Positions 12,834 to 19,693 of a stretch of 20,997 nt of DNA are shown piece after piece. The DNA is from JACQGZ01 sp036004665. Lineage in GTDB: Bacteria > Sysuimicrobiota > Sysuimicrobiia > Sysuimicrobiales > Humicultoraceae. The DNA is taken from contig DASYRG010000051.1 of the NCBI GenBank assembly GCA_036004665.1, positions 1 through 20,997 of the forward strand. Direction: 5' to 3'. Position numbers and translations under genes: made by a program. The notes beneath the pieces are model-generated. The model ran no database searches. It saw nothing but the letters and a program-made list of their open reading frames with translations, and was not told the DNA's origin. How positions within the stretch are numbered: position 1 is the first letter of the stretch; each line of letters begins with the position of its first letter.

Positions 12834-14327
12834 ATGTCGCAACACGATGAGCAGGCGCAGCCCGTGGACCGCGGATCCTGGACGGGGATCCTGCGCAAGA
12901 TCGACGACTACCGCTGGGAGATTCCCACGTCGTACAAGCCGGGGATGCGCGTCCCCGGGCGCATCTACGCCGACGAGCCGATGCTGCGCCAGATCGCCGA
13001 GGAGCAGGCGCTAGAGCAGGTCGCGAACGTTGCCACGCTGCCGGGGATCGTGGGCTATTCCTTCGCCATGCCCGACGTGCACTGGGGTTATGGTTTTCCG
13101 GTGGGCGGCGTGGCGGCGTTTGATCTGGACGAAGGCGTCATTTCACCTGGCGGGGTCGGGTATGACGTGTTGTGCGGCGTCAGGCTGGTTCGGACTGAAC
13201 TAAGCGAAGGTGATGTGCGATCGCGCGTGCAGGACCTCGTCGAGGCGCTCTTCCACGCCGTTCCGTCGGGAGTCGGTGCGGGCGGAAGGCTCAAGGTGAG
13301 CATGGCACGTGCCGACGACGTTCTCACCGACGGATCGCGTTGGGCGCTGGGGGAGGGATACGCGTGGCCCAATGACCTCGAGGTCACCGAGTCCGGCGGC
13401 AAGCTGCCGCAGGCGGATCCCGATCAGGTCAGCCCCCAGGCCAAGCAGCGCGGGCGGGGGCAGATCGGCACGCTGGGGTCAGGGAACCACTTTCTGGAAG
13501 TGCAGGTGGTGGACGAGGTCTTTGATGAGGCTGCGGCGGAGGCGATGGATCTCTTCCACGGCCAGGTTGTGATCTTCATCCACTGCGGCTCCCGCGGGCT
13601 CGGGCACCAGGTCTGCACAGACTACCTGCGCAGCAGCGAGCGCGCCAACGCGCAGAAGTACCACATCACCCTGGCCGACCGGCAGCTGGTCTGCGTGCCG
13701 TTCCGGTCGCCCGAAGGGGAAGCCTACTTCGGTGCGATGTGCGCCGCGGCAAACTTCGCCTGGGCCAACCGCCAGCTCATCACGCACTGGGCGCGGGAGG
13801 CGTTTGAGAAAGTCTTCGGGCGGAGCGCCGAGGATCTGGGCATGCACTTGGTGTATGACGTGGCACACAACATCGCCAAGGTTGAGGAATATAAGGTGGA
13901 CGGCCGGCCCCGGCAGGTCGTGGTGCACCGCAAAGGCGCGACGCGGGCGTTCCCGGCGGGACACCCGGAGGTGCCGCCGCGCTACCGCGAGGTGGGGCAG
14001 CCGGTCCTGATCCCCGGGGACATGGGCCGCTACTCCTTCATCGCCGTGGGCACACCGGGCGCGGTGCAGGAGACCTTTGGCTCGACCTGTCATGGGGCGG
14101 GCCGGGTGCTGGGCCGCAAGGCGGCGACCCGGGCCCTGGCGGGCGTGGACGTGGCGGCCGAGCTGCGCAAGAAAGGCATCGTCGTGCGCGCGCAGGATCG
14201 CTCGCTCCTGGCGGAAGAGGCCTCGCAGGCGTATAAGGACGTCGCAGACGTGGTGGAGGTCTGCGAGCGGGCGGGGATCAGCAAGCGCGTGGCCCGCACG
14301 CGCCCGATCGGCGTGGTGAAAGGCTAG
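12834..14327 (+). CDS. rtcB: RtcB-type RNA-splicing ligase
   Basis: A 497-residue RtcB protein that joins RNA 2',3'-cyclic phosphate or 3'-phosphate ends to 5'-hydroxyl ends using GTP and Mn. Conserved blocks are MPDVHWGYGFPVGGVAAFD (79-97), GGVGYDVLCGVRL with metal ligands D111 and C114, GTLGSGNHFLEVQ (H219), IHCGSRGLGHQV (H250), DVAHNIAKVE (H345), VHRKGATRAFP, and GSTCHGAGRVLGRKAA, where H420 should carry the GMP. The C-terminal PIGVVKG is typical. Length is near that of archaeal-type RtcB. ATG 12834 is chosen over GTG 12831 because GGAGGT at 12822-12827 then sits 6 bases away. No archease or RtcR activator gene is present in the window. The gene opens a run in which the acyl-CoA dehydrogenase starts one base after its stop. 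Confidence 0.96.
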   Translation: MSQHDEQAQPVDRGSWTGILRKIDDYRWEIPTSYKPGMRVPGRIYADEPMLRQIAEEQALEQVANVATLPGIVGYSFAMPDVHWGYGFPVGGVAAFDLDEGVISPGGVGYDVLCGVRLVRTELSEGDVRSRVQDLVEALFHAVPSGVGAGGRLKVSMARADDVLTDGSRWALGEGYAWPNDLEVTESGGKLPQADPDQVSPQAKQRGRGQIGTLGSGNHFLEVQVVDEVFDEAAAEAMDLFHGQVVIFIHCGSRGLGHQVCTDYLRSSERANAQKYHITLADRQLVCVPFRSPEGEAYFGAMCAAANFAWANRQLITHWAREAFEKVFGRSAEDLGMHLVYDVAHNIAKVEEYKVDGRPRQVVVHRKGATRAFPAGHPEVPPRYREVGQPVLIPGDMGRYSFIAVGTPGAVQETFGSTCHGAGRVLGRKAATRALAGVDVAAELRKKGIVVRAQDRSLLAEEASQAYKDVADVVEVCERAGISKRVARTRPIGVVKG

Positions 14328-14328
14328 G

Positions 14329-15471
14329 ATGGACTTCTCCCTGACCGAAGAGCAGCAGCTGATCCACCAGACCGTGCGCGAGTTCGCCGAGCGGGAACTG
14401 CGGCCGCACGCGACGCAGTGGGACCGCGAGGGGGTCTTTCCTCGCGCCCTCACCCCCAAGATCGCGGAACTGGGTCTGTGGGGGATGACCGTCCCCTCCG
14501 CCTACGGCGGGTCCGAGGTCGACGTCCTCAGCATGGCCCTGGCGATCGAGGCGCTGGCTTGGGGCGACGGGGGAGTGGCTCTGTCCGTTGCCTCGCACAA
14601 CTCGCTGTGCACCGGCCATCTCGTGCTTTTTGCCAGCGAGGAGCAGAAGCGCCGCTACCTGCCGGCGCTCGCATCCGGGGAGACGCTGGGAGCTTGGTGC
14701 CTCACCGAGCCCGGCGCCGGGAGCGATGCCGGCGCGATCCAGACGCGGGCAGAACGCCGCAACGGCGACTGGATCCTCTCCGGCACAAAGGTCTTCGTCA
14801 CCCAGGGGTCGATCGGCGGCGTCTATGTGGTCATGGCGGTGTCTGATCCCGCTGCCGGGCGCGACGGCATCTCCGCCTTCATCGTGGAGCGGGACAACCC
14901 CGGCCTGCGCGTCGGCAAGAAGGAAGACAAACTCGGCGTGCGCAGCAGCGATACGGCTGAGGTCGTCTTCGAGGAGTGCGTCGTCACGGACGCCGCGCTG
15001 GTCGGCCGCCCGGGTGAGGGCTACCGGCAGGCGATGCGCGTGCTGGAGGGAGGCCGGATCGGCATTGCGGCGATGGCACTGGGACTGGGCCGCGCCGCAC
15101 TCGACGCCAGCGTCTCCTACGCGCAGGATCGTCGCGCCTTCGGCCGCCCCATCGGCGAGCACCAGGCGCTGGGGTTCATGATGGCGGACATGGCGGCTGA
15201 ACTGGATGCGGCCTGGCTCCTGGTGGCCCGGGCGGCGACCCTCGCCCAGGCGGGGCGGCCCTTCCGCCGCGAGGCGTCGATGGCCAAACTCTATGCCGCG
15301 GAAGCGGCGGCGCGGGCGGCCGCGCGGGGTGTGCAGATCCACGGCGGGTACGGCTTCGTGAAAGGCGCCGCGGTGGAACGGATCTACCGGGACGTGAAAC
15401 TCACGGAGATCGGCGAGGGGACCTCGGAGATCCAGCGAATCATCATCGCCAAATCGCTGCTCGAGGAATGA
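14329..15471 (+). CDS. Acyl-CoA dehydrogenase
   Basis: A 380-residue FAD-dependent acyl-CoA dehydrogenase, the standard length for the family. Visible landmarks are FSLTEEQQLIHQTVREFAE at the N-terminus, the FAD/substrate signature WCLTEPGAGSDAGAIQT near 123-139, GTKVFVTQGS near 152-161, YAQDRRAFGRPIGEHQA near 264-280, and IHGGYGFVKGAAVERIYRDV near 337-356. IGEGTSEIQRIIIAKSLL carries the likely catalytic base E363 in EGTSEIQR. It oxidises acyl-CoA to 2-enoyl-CoA and passes electrons to ETF. The chain-length or branch specificity is not readable, though a role in branched-chain CoA oxidation would suit the 2-oxoacid dehydrogenase far upstream (inference). It starts one base after rtcB and ends one base before the next gene. 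Confidence 0.95.
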   Translation: MDFSLTEEQQLIHQTVREFAERELRPHATQWDREGVFPRALTPKIAELGLWGMTVPSAYGGSEVDVLSMALAIEALAWGDGGVALSVASHNSLCTGHLVLFASEEQKRRYLPALASGETLGAWCLTEPGAGSDAGAIQTRAERRNGDWILSGTKVFVTQGSIGGVYVVMAVSDPAAGRDGISAFIVERDNPGLRVGKKEDKLGVRSSDTAEVVFEECVVTDAALVGRPGEGYRQAMRVLEGGRIGIAAMALGLGRAALDASVSYAQDRRAFGRPIGEHQALGFMMADMAAELDAAWLLVARAATLAQAGRPFRREASMAKLYAAEAAARAAARGVQIHGGYGFVKGAAVERIYRDVKLTEIGEGTSEIQRIIIAKSLLEE

Positions 15472-15472
15472 G

Positions 15473-17353
15473 ATGATAGAGGCGCGGTCTGTGGACGCCT
15501 TCCTGGAACGGCTCGATAGAGGTCCGCTACTGGCCGACGGCGCCATGGGCACGATGCTCTATGCTCGCGGCGTGCCGTTCGACGAGGGGTTCGATGCGCT
15601 CAACGTCGCGCACCCGGAGGTAGTCAGGGGGGTCCACACCGAGTACCTGGCGGCGGGCGCCGAACTGATCGAGACCAACACCTTCGGGGCCAACCGTTTC
15701 AAGCTCAGTCTGCACAACCTCGAAGACCAGGTCGGCGCGATCAACCGGGCCGGCGCTGCCGTGGCGGCAGCGGCGCGGGAGGCCGCGGCCGCCGGCCGGA
15801 CCGTCTGGATCGCCGGCTCCATCGGCCCCATCGGCCGTCCCCTCGCGCCCCTGGGCGGTACCAAACCCGCGGAGGTGCGGGCGGCTTTCGCCGAGCAGGC
15901 CGCCGCCCTGGCCGAGGGCGGGGTCGATCTGCTGATCTTCGAGACCTTCAGCGACCTGCGGGAACTCGCCGAGGGAGTCGCCGCCGCGCGTGCGGCGACC
16001 GGGCTGCCGATCATCGCGCAGATGACCTTCACGCACGAGGGCAAGACGCTCCTGGGACACGCGCCGGCCGAGATCGTCGCCCGGCTGGAGGAGTTGGGCG
16101 CCCACGTCATCGGTGCCAACTGCAGCGTGGGCAGTCAGGGCATCCTCGAGGTGATGGAGCAGATGGTGCTGACGAGCCGCGCGCCCTTGTCCGCGATGCC
16201 CAACGCCGGATTCCCCTCGTACGTGGACGGGCGGATCATCTACTTTTCCACGCCGGCCTACATGGCCGACTACGCGCGGCGGATGGTGGAACTGGGGGTC
16301 ACCATCGTCGGAGGTTGCTGCGGGACGACGCCGGCGCACATCGCCGCCATGCGCGAGGTCCTCGCGACGATCGACGCGCCGCCATCGCGGCGCCTCATAA
16401 CCATGCCCGCCGTTCCCGCCTCCGCGCCCGCTGCGCCCACCGGGCCGACCGCCCTCGCCGGGCGACTGGGCATCGAGCGAGGGTTTACGGTCAGCGTCGA
16501 GGTAGCGCCGCCGCGGGGCACGCAGGAGGGGCCGGAACTGGAGGCCTGCCGGCTCCTCGGCCGCGCCGGCGTGGACGCGATCAACGTGCCCGACAATCCC
16601 ATGGCCCGGCTGCGCATGAGCCCGTGGGCGATGTGCCTGCGCATCCAGACGGAGGCACACCTCGATACGATCCTGCACTTCACCACCCGCGACCGGAACC
16701 TGGTGCGCGTCCAGTCCGACCTGCTGGCCCTCCACGCGCTGGGCATCCGCAACGTCCTGGTGCTGCGCGGCGATCCCCCCCAGCTCGGCGACTACCCGAC
16801 GGCCACCGCCGTCTCCGACGTCAAGCCCTCGGGATTGATCCGCCTGATCAAGGAGTTCAACCAGGGACGAGACCTCGCCGGCAACGACCTGGGGCAGCCC
16901 ACCGGCTTCCTGGTGGGCGCGGCGTTGAACATGGGCGCGCGCGACCTGGATCGAGAACTGCGGGCCCTCGAGCGCAAGCTCCGCGCGGGCGCCGACTTCC
17001 TCTGCACCATGCCCATCTACGATCCGGAGACCCTCGACCGCGTCCTCGACCGCACAGGCCCGCTGCCGGTGCCGCTGCTGGTGGGGGTGCTCCCGCTGCA
17101 TGGGCTGCGCCACGCGGAGTTCCTGCACAACGAGGTGCCCGGGATGACGATTCCCGCCTCGCTCCGGGCGGCGCTGCGGGACGCCAAAGATGCCCGGGAG
17201 CTGGGCCTGCGCCTTGCGGCGGAGCTGATGGCGGAGATTCGCCGCCGCGCCCAGGGCGCGTATCTCATCCCCTCGTTCGGTCGGTACGACCGGGTGCTGC
17301 ATCTGGTGGAATCGCTGCGCAAGGACGAAGCCGCGCCCCAGATGGGTCTGTGA
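15473..17353 (+). CDS. Bifunctional homocysteine S-methyltransferase / methylenetetrahydrofolate reductase
   Basis: A 626-residue fusion. Residues 1-300 form a homocysteine methyltransferase barrel: LLADGAMGTMLYARGV near 19-34, IETNTFGANRFKL near 66-78, and the zinc cysteines C217 (GANCSVG) and C282/C283 (VGGCCGTTPAHI). An Ala/Pro linker covers about 305-335. Residues 338-620 are a MetF-like reductase, with SVEVAPPRG (E343 at the position of the catalytic glutamate), DAINVPDNP, HFTTRDRNL, VLVLRGDPP, and GAALNMG. This is the YitJ-like arrangement that couples reduction of methylene-THF with methylation of homocysteine; the actual methyl donor of the N-terminal domain is not evident. ATG 15473 has GAGGAATG just upstream. 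The following gene overlaps its stop. Confidence 0.93.
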   Translation: MIEARSVDAFLERLDRGPLLADGAMGTMLYARGVPFDEGFDALNVAHPEVVRGVHTEYLAAGAELIETNTFGANRFKLSLHNLEDQVGAINRAGAAVAAAAREAAAAGRTVWIAGSIGPIGRPLAPLGGTKPAEVRAAFAEQAAALAEGGVDLLIFETFSDLRELAEGVAAARAATGLPIIAQMTFTHEGKTLLGHAPAEIVARLEELGAHVIGANCSVGSQGILEVMEQMVLTSRAPLSAMPNAGFPSYVDGRIIYFSTPAYMADYARRMVELGVTIVGGCCGTTPAHIAAMREVLATIDAPPSRRLITMPAVPASAPAAPTGPTALAGRLGIERGFTVSVEVAPPRGTQEGPELEACRLLGRAGVDAINVPDNPMARLRMSPWAMCLRIQTEAHLDTILHFTTRDRNLVRVQSDLLALHALGIRNVLVLRGDPPQLGDYPTATAVSDVKPSGLIRLIKEFNQGRDLAGNDLGQPTGFLVGAALNMGARDLDRELRALERKLRAGADFLCTMPIYDPETLDRVLDRTGPLPVPLLVGVLPLHGLRHAEFLHNEVPGMTIPASLRAALRDAKDARELGLRLAAELMAEIRRRAQGAYLIPSFGRYDRVLHLVESLRKDEAAPQMGL

Positions 17354-18084
17354 GCCCCGCACAGAAACTCGTTCGGGTCGAGCGCCAGCGGGCCATCCGG
17401 GCGGCGCCGCACAGGGTCTATCAGCTGCTCAGCCGCGTGGAAGGGCACCCGCGATTCGCCGACCTCTGGCTCACCGCCGACGTCCTCGAACATGGCGGAG
17501 GTCAGGTGATCGCGGAATTCCGCGGCTACTTCGCCGGGCTGCCGGTGGATTCGGTACAGCGGGTGCAGCTGCGGCCGCCCGCCCGCCTGGAATTTCGGCA
17601 GCTGCGAGGCAGCCTCAAGGCCCTCCGCGGCGAGTACGTCATCGAGCGGGACGGTGCGGGAGCGCGGCTGATCGCGCGGATGGAGGTCGAAGCGGGGATT
17701 CCTCTGCTGGAGGAGGCGGCGGTGCGTGCGGTGCTGACCACTGCCCTGGACCGATTCGTGGGCAAGGTCAAAGACGCGGCGGAGCGCGACCTCCCCCGGC
17801 TCATTCCGCGCAGACCCGCCGCTGTAAGTGCCGGCGCGCTCGAGACGGAGCCGGCGGCAGTCGAGGGGGAGGACTCCGGGGCAGCGCAGACTGAGCCCTC
17901 TGGGACAGCCAGAGAGTCGGCGCCCGAGCAGGTAGAGGTCGCGCAGACGGAATCCGCCAGCGACACGCCGATGGGCGAGGCATCACCCCCTCGCCGGGAG
18001 GATCAGCCTGGAGGGGCGCCTGCCAGGCCGAGACGCCGCCGCCGCCGTCGCCGCCGCCGGCGCGTACCCGGAAGCGTCCCATGA
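17350..18084 (+). CDS. SRPBCC/polyketide-cyclase-like protein with acidic linker and poly-Arg tail
   Basis: A 244-residue protein starting at GTG 17350, which overlaps the upstream stop as GTGA; the open frame extends far upstream but inside the previous gene. Residues 1-150 look like an SRPBCC (START-like) ligand-binding domain: VERQRAIRAAPHRVYQLLSR, then VEGHPRFADLW, AEFRGYFAGLPV, and a C-terminal helix ALDRFVGKVKDAAERDLPRL. Residues 155-225 are low-complexity, rich in Glu, Ala, Ser, Thr and Pro, and probably disordered. The protein ends with eleven consecutive arginines (228-238) before VPGSVP. The tail could bind RNA, DNA or acidic membrane lipids; none is shown. Related domains bind lipids or quinones. 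The next gene overlaps by ATGA. Confidence 0.75.
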   Translation: MSPAQKLVRVERQRAIRAAPHRVYQLLSRVEGHPRFADLWLTADVLEHGGGQVIAEFRGYFAGLPVDSVQRVQLRPPARLEFRQLRGSLKALRGEYVIERDGAGARLIARMEVEAGIPLLEEAAVRAVLTTALDRFVGKVKDAAERDLPRLIPRRPAAVSAGALETEPAAVEGEDSGAAQTEPSGTARESAPEQVEVAQTESASDTPMGEASPPRREDQPGGAPARPRRRRRRRRRRRVPGSVP

Positions 18085-18461
18085 GCCCAAAGATGGTAAC
18101 GCCCACCGAGGTGGGGAGCGTCGTGGAAAGCGCGCTGCGCATCCTCTGGTCGGACGGGCACCTCTCCCGCTATGGATGGCACGGCCTGCGGGTCCATTGC
18201 CCCTGCGCGGCGTGCAAAGGGGAGTGGACGACGCGCCGACACCTCGATCCCGCCTCAATTCCATCGACTATCCGCCCGCTGCGGATCGAGCGCGTGGGCG
18301 CGTACGCCCTGCGTCCGGTCTGGTCGGACGGCCACAGCACGGGGATCTACCCGTTCAACTACCTGCGCCACGACATCTGCGAGTGTGATGAGTGCGTGGC
18401 GCGGCGGGCCGCGGCCGAGATCGCCGAACAGCCCACGGCAAGACAGCCGGACCGTCCGTAA
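18081..18461 (+). CDS. DUF971 protein (GBBH-like N-terminal domain)
   Basis: A 126-residue protein of the DUF971 family. ILWSDGHLSRYGWHGLRVHC gives the first half of the domain and VWSDGHSTGIYPFNYLRHDI the second. Two cysteine clusters, C40/C42/C45 (HCPCAAC) and C100/C102/C105 (CECDEC), could bind zinc or an Fe-S cluster; the second lies just after the family end. DUF971 is often found next to or fused with Mrp/ApbC proteins and has been proposed to take part in Fe-S metabolism; here mrp follows 80 bases later. ATG 18081 overlaps the upstream stop (ATGA). A start at ATG 18093 is possible but lacks coupling. Confidence 0.87.
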   Translation: MSPKMVTPTEVGSVVESALRILWSDGHLSRYGWHGLRVHCPCAACKGEWTTRRHLDPASIPSTIRPLRIERVGAYALRPVWSDGHSTGIYPFNYLRHDICECDECVARRAAAEIAEQPTARQPDRP

Positions 18462-18479
18462 TCACCGAGCACGGCCACT

Positions 18480-18508
18480 CTGTCTGCCGCCCGCGCCGAC
18501 GGTATACT
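18480..18508 (+). promoter_or_regulatory. Putative promoter of mrp (CTGTCT-17-TATACT)
   Basis: TATACT (18503-18508) is a good -10; CTGTCT (18480-18485) 17 bases upstream is a weak -35. The element sits in the 80-base gap after DUF971 and is followed by the ribosome site AGGAGGG (18529-18535) before GTG 18542. Confidence 0.5.
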
Positions 18509-18541
18509 GGTATGGGTTTCAGTCCTTCAGGAGGGTTGTCT

Positions 18542-19672
18542 GTGAGCAGTAGAGCCATCGTCGACCGGGAGCAGGTTCTGGAGGCGCTGCGCGACGTTCA
18601 GGATCCGGAACTCCACAAGTCCATCGTCGAGCTGGATATGGTGAAAGAGATCCAGATCCGGGACGGGACGGTGAGTGTGGACGCCCTCCTCACCATCGGC
18701 GCCTGCCCGCTCCGCGAGACCATCGTCGCCTCGATCGAGGAGCGGCTGCGCAGCCTTCCCGGGGTGAAGACGGTTCAGGTCTCCCTCGGGGTGATGACGC
18801 CGGAGCAGCGGCAGGCCCTGATCGGAAAGCTGCACGGGGGAGGAGCCGGCGCGCCGACGGGGGCGCCGGCAAGTGCGGGGCGGCGCTCCTCCTTCCTGAC
18901 GGCGGAATCGGCGACCCGGGTCATCGTCATCGCCAGCGGCAAAGGCGGTGTCGGCAAGTCCACCGTGACCGTCAACCTGGCCGCGGCGCTCCAGGCGACC
19001 GGGCGCCGGGTCGGCGTGATGGACGCCGACGTCTACGGCTTTTCCATCCCTCGCATGCTGGGCGTGAGCGGCCAGCCCACACTGATCGACAACATGATCA
19101 TCCCCCTGGAGCGGGACGGCATTCGCGTGATGTCCATCGGCTTCCTTATGCCCTCAGAGGACGAGGCGGTGGTGTGGCGCGGCCCGATGCTGCACAAGAC
19201 CCTCACCACGTTCATCGGCGAGGTCCACTGGGGAGACGACCTGGAGTACCTGCTCATTGACCTGCCGCCGGGGACCGGCGACGTCTCGATCACCCTGGCC
19301 CAGACCCTGCCGCAGAGCCACATGGTCATCGTGACCACGCCGCAGGTGGCGGCGGTGAAGGTGGCGCAGCGCGCCGCGAAGATGGCGGAGAAGGTGAACA
19401 TGGAGGTCATCGGTATCGTCGAGAACATGTCCGGCTTCATCCCCGCTCCAGGCGCCGACCCCGTCTATATCTTCGGTCGAGGAGGCGGACTCCGGCTGGC
19501 CGAACTACTCGGCGTCCCGCTGCTAGGAGAGATCCCGCTTGATCCGGCCGTCCGGGAGGGCTCCGACGCCGGCGTGCCCATCGTCCTCTCTGCCCCCGAG
19601 AGCCCCGCCGGCCGCGCCTTTCGCGCCGTGGCGGGGCGACTGGCCGAGCGCGTCCCCGTTCCCGCCGGCTAG
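18542..19672 (+). CDS. mrp: Mrp/ApbC-family Fe-S cluster carrier ATPase
   Basis: A 376-residue protein with an N-terminal MIP18/DUF59 domain (about 7-85; VQDPELHKSIVELDMV and TIGACPLRET) and a P-loop deviant-Walker NTPase domain (125-376): IVIASGKGGVGKSTVTVNLA at 128-147, MDADVYGFSIPRMLG, WRGPMLHKT, LIDLPPGTGDVSITLAQ, and FGRGGGLRLA. Mrp proteins hold and transfer [4Fe-4S] clusters in an ATP-dependent way. The usual CxxC that follows ENMS in many members is absent: the segment reads ENMSGFIPAPGADPVYIFG. GTG 18542 is the start because AGGAGGG ends 6 bases upstream and the DUF59 domain begins there; the open frame continues upstream to 18392 but overlaps DUF971. Together with DUF971 and the upstream A-type/Nfu pair it forms part of Fe-S maturation. 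Confidence 0.93.
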   Translation: MSSRAIVDREQVLEALRDVQDPELHKSIVELDMVKEIQIRDGTVSVDALLTIGACPLRETIVASIEERLRSLPGVKTVQVSLGVMTPEQRQALIGKLHGGGAGAPTGAPASAGRRSSFLTAESATRVIVIASGKGGVGKSTVTVNLAAALQATGRRVGVMDADVYGFSIPRMLGVSGQPTLIDNMIIPLERDGIRVMSIGFLMPSEDEAVVWRGPMLHKTLTTFIGEVHWGDDLEYLLIDLPPGTGDVSITLAQTLPQSHMVIVTTPQVAAVKVAQRAAKMAEKVNMEVIGIVENMSGFIPAPGADPVYIFGRGGGLRLAELLGVPLLGEIPLDPAVREGSDAGVPIVLSAPESPAGRAFRAVAGRLAERVPVPAG

Positions 19673-19693
19673 CCCTCCGCTAGAGCGGTCGAG

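Noticed and set aside
15527..17362. A 611-codon open frame on the - strand opposite the homocysteine methyltransferase/MTHFR gene
   Set aside because: GC-rich codon use on the real gene suppresses stops on the other strand; the translation has no recognisable domain and the + strand gene is unambiguous.
18392..18541. N-terminal extension of Mrp into the DUF971 gene
   Set aside because: The extension has no homology; the promoter and AGGAGGG site place the start at GTG 18542.
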